A stretch of 18,627 bases of DNA from an uncultured Gemmatimonadota bacterium (lineage in GTDB: Bacteria; Gemmatimonadota; Gemmatimonadetes; Gemmatimonadales; GWC2-71-9): NCBI GenBank assembly GCA_946479805.1, contig CAMLHP010000026.1:1-18627 (forward strand), given 5' to 3'. Positions 13,664-18,627 of the stretch are shown here, one piece after another (positions within the stretch are counted from its first letter, which is position 1; each line of letters begins with the position of its first letter). The notes under the pieces were generated by a model. It saw only the letters and a program-made list of their open reading frames with translations, was not told the DNA's origin and made no database searches. Position numbers and translations under genes: made by a program.

Positions 13664-14620
13664 ATGGGGAATCCGGAACTGGTGAATGGGGAGGCAACGG
13701 GACAGCCGGATGAGTCGCCCGCAGAACTGGCGGGGTACCTGCCCGAACTGGTGCGGTTCGGCCCCTCCTCCTGGACCTATCCCGGGTGGACCGGGCTGGT
13801 ATACGAGGGACCCTATCCCAGGAAAGACGCGGCGACCATCCTGCTCGGTCAGGCAGCGCGGTATCCGCTGTTCCGCACCGTGGGCATCGACTCGGCGTTC
13901 TATGCTCCTCCTTCGCGCGAGGTGCTCACCCGTTACGCCGAACAACTGCCGCCCGGGTTTCCTTGCGTCAGCAAGGTCTGGCAGGAAATCACCGTCCACA
14001 CCTGGACCCGACAGGACAAGAAGCGCGCCGGCCAGCGCAACGAGAACTTCCTCAATGCCCAGCTGTTTCTAGATGCCGTGGCGGGGCCCTGCCTCGAGGC
14101 ATTCGCTGGGCACACGGGACCCCTGGTGTTCGAGTTCCCGGCGTTCGGGAGGAAAAAGGACCTGACGCCTGAATGGTTTGCAGGAGAGCTGGACCGGTTC
14201 CTCGAGCAGCTGCCGAAGGACCTGCAGTACGCGGTGGAACTCAGGAGCCCCGGCTTCCTGACGCCGATGTACCTCGAGGTGCTGCGGACCCACGGCGTGG
14301 CCCACACGCTGAATGCCTGGAGCAACATGCCCACCATCGGTGAGCAGCTCGACGTGGGCGCAGCCACCACCGCGACATTCGTGGTATGCCGGGCACTGCT
14401 CCGGCCGGGAATGCTCTATGGGGAATCAGTAGACGCGTTCGCGCCCTTCGACCGGATCCGTGCGCCCGACCCGGTGCTCCGCGCTGACCTGATACGGCTG
14501 ATGCACACCGCGCTCGAGCTCAACACACCGGCGTTCGTAGTGATAAACAACCGGACGGAGGGGTGCTCACCATTGACCATCGCGGCGCTGGCGAAGCTTT
14601 GGGGCGCGGAAAAGGCGTGA
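13664..14620 (+). CDS. DUF72 (YecE-like) protein
   Basis: A 318-residue TIM-barrel-like DUF72 protein of unknown biochemical function. Recognisable segments: VRFGPSSWTYPGWTGLVY, GIDSAFYAPPS, VSKVWQEITVHTW, GPLVFEFPAFGRK, YAVELRSPGFL and the C-terminal VINNRTEGCSPLTIAALAKLW. The conserved Asn-Asn and acidic residues suggest an enzyme active site. The ATG is chosen because GGAGG lies about eight bases upstream; an in-frame GTG at 13649 is inside that purine tract. Its stop codon (GCG TGA) is the start of a repeat arm shared with ispH, which converges from the other side. Confidence 0.88.
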   Translation: MGNPELVNGEATGQPDESPAELAGYLPELVRFGPSSWTYPGWTGLVYEGPYPRKDAATILLGQAARYPLFRTVGIDSAFYAPPSREVLTRYAEQLPPGFPCVSKVWQEITVHTWTRQDKKRAGQRNENFLNAQLFLDAVAGPCLEAFAGHTGPLVFEFPAFGRKKDLTPEWFAGELDRFLEQLPKDLQYAVELRSPGFLTPMYLEVLRTHGVAHTLNAWSNMPTIGEQLDVGAATTATFVVCRALLRPGMLYGESVDAFAPFDRIRAPDPVLRADLIRLMHTALELNTPAFVVINNRTEGCSPLTIAALAKLWGAEKA

Positions 14621-14722
14621 GCGGGAGCTGCAACTGCGGAACTGCAAAAGCGTGAACGGGAATTGCAGGCGTGTGAACGGGCGACAAGTTCCCGTTTACG
14701 CAGTTGCTGTTCCCGCTCACGC
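14615..14722. repeat. Large inverted repeat spanning two convergent stop codons
   Basis: The arm 14615-14638 and the arm 14699-14722 are inverted copies matching at 22 of 24 bases; each begins with the last codon and stop (GCG TGA) of its own gene. Inside, GCGTGAACGGGAA at 14650-14662 pairs with TTCCCGTTTACGC at 14689-14701 (12 of 13). The segment 14687-14716 is the 30-bp post-stop element also found after ctaD. RNA from either strand could fold into a long hairpin, so it may serve as a bidirectional terminator; there is no U tract. Confidence 0.85.
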
Positions 14723-15913
14723 AGTTTCAGCTGTTTCGCAAATCTTCAGGATGGTCTCGCCAATCTTGTTGTTGGGAGTCGACGCGCCGGCAGTGAGTCC
14801 GATGCGCTTCGCGTTGCCCAGCCAGCCGGTCTCGGTTGACTCTGCCTTGGCGCCGACCGGCTGGAACCGGATGGTGCCGGCGGCCGGATCCAGGCAATCG
14901 GCATCAGCGATGTGATAGGTCTTCACGCCCTTCAGCTCCGACAGCTCGGCCAGGTGGCAGGTGTTGCTGGAGTTGTACCCGCCCACCACGATCATCACGT
15001 CAGGCGCGTCGGCCAGCAGTTCCTCCACCGCATCCTGCCGCTCCTGGGTCGCGGAACAGATCGTGTCGAAGCTCCGGAAGTGCTCCGCAGCGTGCTCGTC
15101 GCCGTACCGGGCCCTGAGCGCCTCGCCGAAGGCCGCAGCTATCGCGAGCGACTCCCCCGACAGCATCGTGGTCTGGTTCGCAACCCCGATCCGGGTCAGG
15201 TCACGGGTAAAGTCAAAGCCCGGTGACACCGCCTTGGCGAACTTCTCGCCCAGCGCACGGGCGTCCTCCTCGGTGCCGCCGTGCCGGATGAAGTCCAGCA
15301 CCGGCTGGGCCTCGGCCATGTCAAGCACCACAAGGTACTTGCCACCGGGGTGCCTGGCGGTCTGGCTGGCGGTGGCCTTGGTCTCCTCGTGCCAGTGCTT
15401 GCCGTGGATCAGCGAGGTGAATCCGTCCCGGGCGTAGCTGTCCACCCGCTTCCAGACATTCAGCACCGAGCCACAGGTGGTGTCCACCAGCACCGCGCCG
15501 GTCTCCCTCAGTCGCGTGAAGTCGTCGATGGTCACGCCGAAAGCCGGCATGATTACCACGTCCTCGGGAGTTATGGCGGAGAAGTCGAAGGGGCGGTCGG
15601 GATCGTGCGCCAGGATGGTGATGCCCATGGCCCGCAGGTTGTCGTTCACGTGCGGGTTGTGGATGATCTCGCCCACCAGGAAAAGCCGCTTCCCGGGAAA
15701 CTTGCGGCGGCTTTCATAGGCGTAGTCCACCGCGCGGTCCACACCGTAGCAGAAACCGAACTGCTTGGCCAGCCGGAACGTGAGCGGCCCGCGCTCGAGG
15801 ATGTAGTCGCGGGCACGCATCTCCTCCACCAGCGCGCTGGCGTAGTCCCGCGAGAGATCCCCCTCGATCTCCTTCTTGAGCCCGAATCCGCGGCGGAAGT
15901 AGGTCGATTCCAT
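14717..15913 (-). CDS. ispH: 4-hydroxy-3-methylbut-2-enyl diphosphate reductase
   Basis: A 398-residue last enzyme of the MEP pathway, converting HMBPP to isopentenyl and dimethylallyl diphosphate in the cytoplasm. The iron-sulfur ligands are Cys55 (FGFCYGVDRAV), Cys147 (DTTCGSV) and Cys286 (TICSATQERQ). Substrate residues include His85 (EIIHNPHVN), His175 and Glu177 (HWHEETKAT), the Thr pair near 248-249 and NSSN near 314-317. The length and the GKHWHEETKATAS segment place it in the longer plant/cyanobacterial-like form rather than the roughly 315-residue E. coli form. The ATG is chosen because the frame upstream runs into the preceding gene in another frame. It lies eight bases after the lipoprotein stop, without a clear Shine-Dalgarno. 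Confidence 0.96.
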   Translation of the reverse strand: MESTYFRRGFGLKKEIEGDLSRDYASALVEEMRARDYILERGPLTFRLAKQFGFCYGVDRAVDYAYESRRKFPGKRLFLVGEIIHNPHVNDNLRAMGITILAHDPDRPFDFSAITPEDVVIMPAFGVTIDDFTRLRETGAVLVDTTCGSVLNVWKRVDSYARDGFTSLIHGKHWHEETKATASQTARHPGGKYLVVLDMAEAQPVLDFIRHGGTEEDARALGEKFAKAVSPGFDFTRDLTRIGVANQTTMLSGESLAIAAAFGEALRARYGDEHAAEHFRSFDTICSATQERQDAVEELLADAPDVMIVVGGYNSSNTCHLAELSELKGVKTYHIADADCLDPAAGTIRFQPVGAKAESTETGWLGNAKRIGLTAGASTPNNKIGETILKICETAETA

Positions 15914-15921
15914 GCCGGAAT

Positions 15922-16413
15922 CTAACCGGCCGAGTCGGGACAGGCGGTGATCGCCGCAGCCCGAAATTCGCCCTCGAGGGTCACCTCCTGGAGGTCTCCC
16001 TGGCGCTGGAGCACGGCGGTGAAGCTCCCCGCGGGAGGCGATGCCGAGCGAAGTTCGACGGTGCCTCGTGCGCTGCGGTAGCCCGACACGGTTGTGGAGT
16101 CGACCCACCGGGCCGTAATCGTGGCTGCGGGGCGGGTCTGCTGGAAGTCGGCCGGCGACAGCACCGGCAGCTGGCCGGAAGGTCCGCCTGATGCCGCCGG
16201 CTTGAGCAGCAGCAATACCCCGGTATCACCCGACATCGCCGTGACCAGCAGCTCGTCCGGCGCACAACTCGTCGCCGCCAACGGCAGCACCGCCTGACCA
16301 GTGTCCACGCCGGTCCACGACGCGGTGAGGCTCGCGCCGCGTTCACATCCCGCCAGCGCCAGCCACGTGCTGGCGCTCAGCGCACCGGCGAGAAGACCAG
16401 GTCGAATCGCCAT
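15922..16413 (-). CDS. Small lipoprotein of unknown function
   Basis: A 163-residue protein with a lipoprotein signal peptide ending LALAGC (Cys23). The mature part is rich in Ala, Thr and Ser and in short alternating hydrophobic runs, suggesting beta structure; it has two further cysteines (in TSCAPDEL and near the C-terminus in ITACPDSAG) that could form a disulfide. I do not recognise a family. The ATG has a GAGGGGGG ribosome site close upstream and lies inside the end of the barrel gene (37-bp overlap). It may work with that outer-membrane protein. Confidence 0.75.
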   Translation of the reverse strand: MAIRPGLLAGALSASTWLALAGCERGASLTASWTGVDTGQAVLPLAATSCAPDELLVTAMSGDTGVLLLLKPAASGGPSGQLPVLSPADFQQTRPAATITARWVDSTTVSGYRSARGTVELRSASPPAGSFTAVLQRQGDLQEVTLEGEFRAAAITACPDSAG

Positions 16414-18545
16414 TCGCCCCCCTCAGGCGTTATCGGGTGACTCAGGTCGAAGCGTACCAGCGTGGTCCGGAGCAGCGGACTGTACATCGAGACACCGATC
16501 CCGCCTCCCACCAGCGCATCAGTGCTGAACAGGTCGTCGCTGGCGCCTGCCTGCCCCGCATCAACGAACAGCACCGGCCGGATGGTTCCCTTGAGCGGCG
16601 AGACATCCAGCTGCGCAGACCAGAATGCCGGCGCCCGGATACTGCCGTACTCGAAGCCGCGCACCGTGGCCTGACCGCCCAGCCGGAAGAGCATCTGGGG
16701 TGGCGCGGCGGCGTCGGCCACACCGCCCTTGAGCCTCAGCGTGAATCCCCGAGCGCCGCCCCAGCTCTTCTGGGCGGAACCGTACACCCGACCGCTGGTG
16801 ATCCCGGCTCCCCTCAGGCCATCGGCGGCCAGCATCCACCTGGTGCCGGCCAGCTTCTCGACCTTGAGCCCCGCGAGGCCGAAGTCACCCTCGAGTATGG
16901 CGGGATTGAGCGGGAACTGACCCGTACCGCCCAGGAAGTCGTTTACCGCCGAGCGGGCTTCCCGCGCAGTGGAGCGCTGCCGCTCCCAGCCGCCTGACAC
17001 CGTGAGATCGAGGCCCGGCGCGGCATAGAGCCGGAGCTCGGCGCGGCCGCCCGTGGCCAGGGCATAGTCGCCGTAGTCGTGCGCCGTGAACAGCGCGCTG
17101 GCCGAGTTGGCGAGGCTCCGCCCCTGCGAGAACGGATCGAGGTCGCTCAGGTCGCGATAGCCACTCAGCACCAGCCTGCCTCCCGGCGCGTCCCGGACAA
17201 TCGAGCCGCGGCCGGTGAAGCGCTGGTCGCTGAAACCGTAGCGGCCGGTCAGGTAGAGATTGGTGAAGCTCGAGCCGGGGACGCTCACCCTGAGTCCTGC
17301 GCCGAGCGACAGTCCCTGCACCCGGTTGTACTGGATCGCGTCGGATGTGCGCTCATAGCCGGGCGATATGGCGCGCTGGCCGGTCATGTCGTCGGGCAGC
17401 TCCTCCGCCAGGCGCGCGAGGAATGCCTCCGCGTCGCGCAGCCGAGCCTCTTCCTCCGGCGTCGATGCCAGGGCCAGCGAGTCGGTCCATCCCCGGTAGA
17501 TCGCCAGCGAATCGTTGGAAGGCCGATGGAGCTCGAACCTGCCCCCCCGCCACAGCCCTGCCCGGTTGTGACGCCTCGCGTCATCCGGCCGCTCCCGCGC
17601 CGCTCGCAGCGTATCCCGCTCCGCCGCCCGCGCAGCGGAATCGGGTTCGACAGGAACCGGCAGCGTGAACGCGACCGGAACGCCGGTGTTGATCTCGTAA
17701 TCGGAGAACCGGGTGATGGCACGGAACGAGACCGTCTTGCCCCCGCCCAGCGGGATGCGTGCGTTACCCACAACCGACTGCCGGAACGGCATCCAGTAGC
17801 GGCCGTCCTGCAGTCCGTACTCGAGATCGGCGTCGATGGTGAGGATGCGGCTGACGAACGCGTTGGTGCGCCGTGCACTGCTGCTGTCGGCTGAAGTCTC
17901 TCCCCCGGGCGCATCCCAAAGTCCCTCACCCACATACCGGAACGTCAGCCGCGCAACATCGTGGGTCTCGGCGTCGAGCCAGAGCCGTCCCGCTATCAGC
18001 GCGGGAGCTATTCGCTTGGGTACGAACTGGACCGCGTAGAGCCGGAGCCGCCTGCCGTCGGGCAGTGTCGCTGAGAGGCTGTCGACCAGGTCGTAGTGAT
18101 AGGCGAAGTCGGCGCCCTGCCCCAGCGGATGCAGTGCGCCCGTGGCCGGGAAGTCGTCGCTGAAGAGACGGACCGAGTCGCCCACCCCGCGAGGCACGAA
18201 CCAGGGACGGCTGAAGAAGGACGAAAGCTCGAGACCATCTTCCCGCGACCGTGCCCTCCGGCCGGTGATATCCACCCGGAGGTCGTTGGGCCGCTGCCAT
18301 GCGACCTGACCTGCCTGCTCCTCCACCGCCGCCGGCATCGCCCGCTCCCAGCGGCCCCGGCCCAGCGCCACCGAGAGGCGGTAGCTTATGCCCGCCCGGT
18401 AGTCGCGGACCAGCGTGTCCTGGGCTTGAAAACGAGCGGACGCACGGGTCACCACCTCGCGTGCGGAGGGTGTCCCGTACGTCCGAATCGTGTCCTGCGC
18501 CTGCGTTGATGCGACTACTGCAATTGCTAGGACGAGTGCGCCCAT
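16377..18545 (-). CDS. Outer-membrane Omp85-like barrel (DUF5686/surface-antigen type)
   Basis: A 722-residue exported protein. A short signal peptide ends near residue 17 (VVASTQAQ). Residues about 25-300 form a soluble region with LolA/outer-membrane-lipoprotein-sorting-like strands. After a charged segment (about 300-395), the rest is a beta barrel. It begins near YNRVQGLSLGAG, a pattern typical of DUF5686 barrels, and contains the VRGF motif at 628-631 that Omp85 proteins carry in loop 6. The last strand ends WRFDLVFSPVR. It may insert or export other envelope components, but its substrate is unknown. GGAG lies five bases before the ATG. The start overlaps the upstream regulator by 19 bp and its end overlaps the lipoprotein. 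The n-region lacks a basic residue, which is unusual. Confidence 0.82.
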   Translation of the reverse strand: MGALVLAIAVVASTQAQDTIRTYGTPSAREVVTRASARFQAQDTLVRDYRAGISYRLSVALGRGRWERAMPAAVEEQAGQVAWQRPNDLRVDITGRRARSREDGLELSSFFSRPWFVPRGVGDSVRLFSDDFPATGALHPLGQGADFAYHYDLVDSLSATLPDGRRLRLYAVQFVPKRIAPALIAGRLWLDAETHDVARLTFRYVGEGLWDAPGGETSADSSSARRTNAFVSRILTIDADLEYGLQDGRYWMPFRQSVVGNARIPLGGGKTVSFRAITRFSDYEINTGVPVAFTLPVPVEPDSAARAAERDTLRAARERPDDARRHNRAGLWRGGRFELHRPSNDSLAIYRGWTDSLALASTPEEEARLRDAEAFLARLAEELPDDMTGQRAISPGYERTSDAIQYNRVQGLSLGAGLRVSVPGSSFTNLYLTGRYGFSDQRFTGRGSIVRDAPGGRLVLSGYRDLSDLDPFSQGRSLANSASALFTAHDYGDYALATGGRAELRLYAAPGLDLTVSGGWERQRSTAREARSAVNDFLGGTGQFPLNPAILEGDFGLAGLKVEKLAGTRWMLAADGLRGAGITSGRVYGSAQKSWGGARGFTLRLKGGVADAAAPPQMLFRLGGQATVRGFEYGSIRAPAFWSAQLDVSPLKGTIRPVLFVDAGQAGASDDLFSTDALVGGGIGVSMYSPLLRTTLVRFDLSHPITPEGGEWRFDLVFSPVR

Positions 18546-18627
18546 TTGCTCCGGCCATCACGGTGAAGCCCGTAAGCCTTGAGCCGCCGCCAGAGCGTGG
18601 TTCGACTGATACCCAGCTCGCGCGCCG
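18527..18627 (-). CDS. Fis-type (probable sigma54-dependent) regulator, C-terminal end only
   Basis: A partial gene running off the window edge; only the last 32 residues are seen. They read ARELGISRTTLWRRLKAYGL, then HRDGRSKWAHSS and a TAG stop. This is the Fis-family helix-turn-helix (HTH_8) that closes NtrC-type enhancer-binding proteins; a stand-alone Fis protein cannot be ruled out. Its end overlaps the barrel gene start by 19 bp, so the regulator is probably the upstream member of the barrel-lipoprotein-ispH operon. Confidence 0.8.
   Translation of the reverse strand, partial: ARELGISRTTLWRRLKAYGLHRDGRSKWAHSS

Noticed and set aside
14717..16108. 463-residue version of IspH with a 65-residue extension
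   Set aside because: The extra residues are the out-of-frame reading of the overlapping lipoprotein gene and are Arg/Gly/His-rich; the ATG at 15913 gives the normal protein.

Overview
The window is a high-GC stretch (by inspection) of a chromosome from an aerobic, diderm bacterium. It encodes an outer-membrane Omp85-type barrel, several lipoproteins with clear lipoboxes, and a caa3-type cytochrome oxidase whose subunit II carries a fused cytochrome c domain. Gene content and the abundance of short intergenic tandem repeats would fit Gemmatimonadota or a similar environmental phylum. That assignment is an inference from style, not from a marker gene. No rRNA, tRNA, CRISPR array, transposase or phage gene was seen.

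Layout. (1) 91-5359, minus strand: a compact caa3 oxidase operon read ctaC (cytochrome c fusion), ctaD, ctaE, ctaF, ctaG, then a small DUF423 membrane protein. A good sigma70-like promoter and a 5' leader hairpin lie ahead of ctaC. (2) 5509-7659, minus strand: copC, copD and a VanX-like D-Ala-D-Ala dipeptidase lipoprotein, all overlapping, directly upstream of the oxidase operon. Copper-handling genes therefore sit beside the copper enzyme. (3) 7883-11657, plus strand: greA, a divergent GroES-like gene, an unknown cysteine-bearing protein, an alpha/beta hydrolase of the monoacylglycerol-lipase type, a 58-residue cysteine-rich protein resembling the C-terminal tail of class II ribonucleotide reductase, and a radical SAM protein of the Rv2578c/SPL-like type. 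(4) 11969-13552, minus strand: a PIG3-type quinone oxidoreductase and a LEA2-domain lipoprotein. (5) 13664-14620, plus strand: a DUF72 protein. (6) 14717-18627, minus strand: the end of a Fis-type (probably sigma54-dependent) regulator, an Omp85-like barrel, a lipoprotein and ispH, overlapping or nearly touching.

The most unusual feature is in the gaps. Short tandem or palindromic repeats with unit lengths of 6, 7, 8 and 9 bp, plus a 30-bp element, lie against gene ends. In at least five cases (vanX-like, alpha/beta hydrolase, DUF72, ispH and, more loosely, the radical SAM gene) the stop codon is part of the repeat, and the repeat reads in the sense of the gene. A 30-bp element directly after the ctaD stop recurs (27 of 30 bases) directly after the ispH stop 12 kb away, and a version with an insertion follows the DUF72 stop. 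Two 9-bp pyrimidine arrays instead lie ahead of plus-strand genes that lack a visible Shine-Dalgarno sequence. This looks like a recurring 3'-end repeat system worth a genome-wide count.
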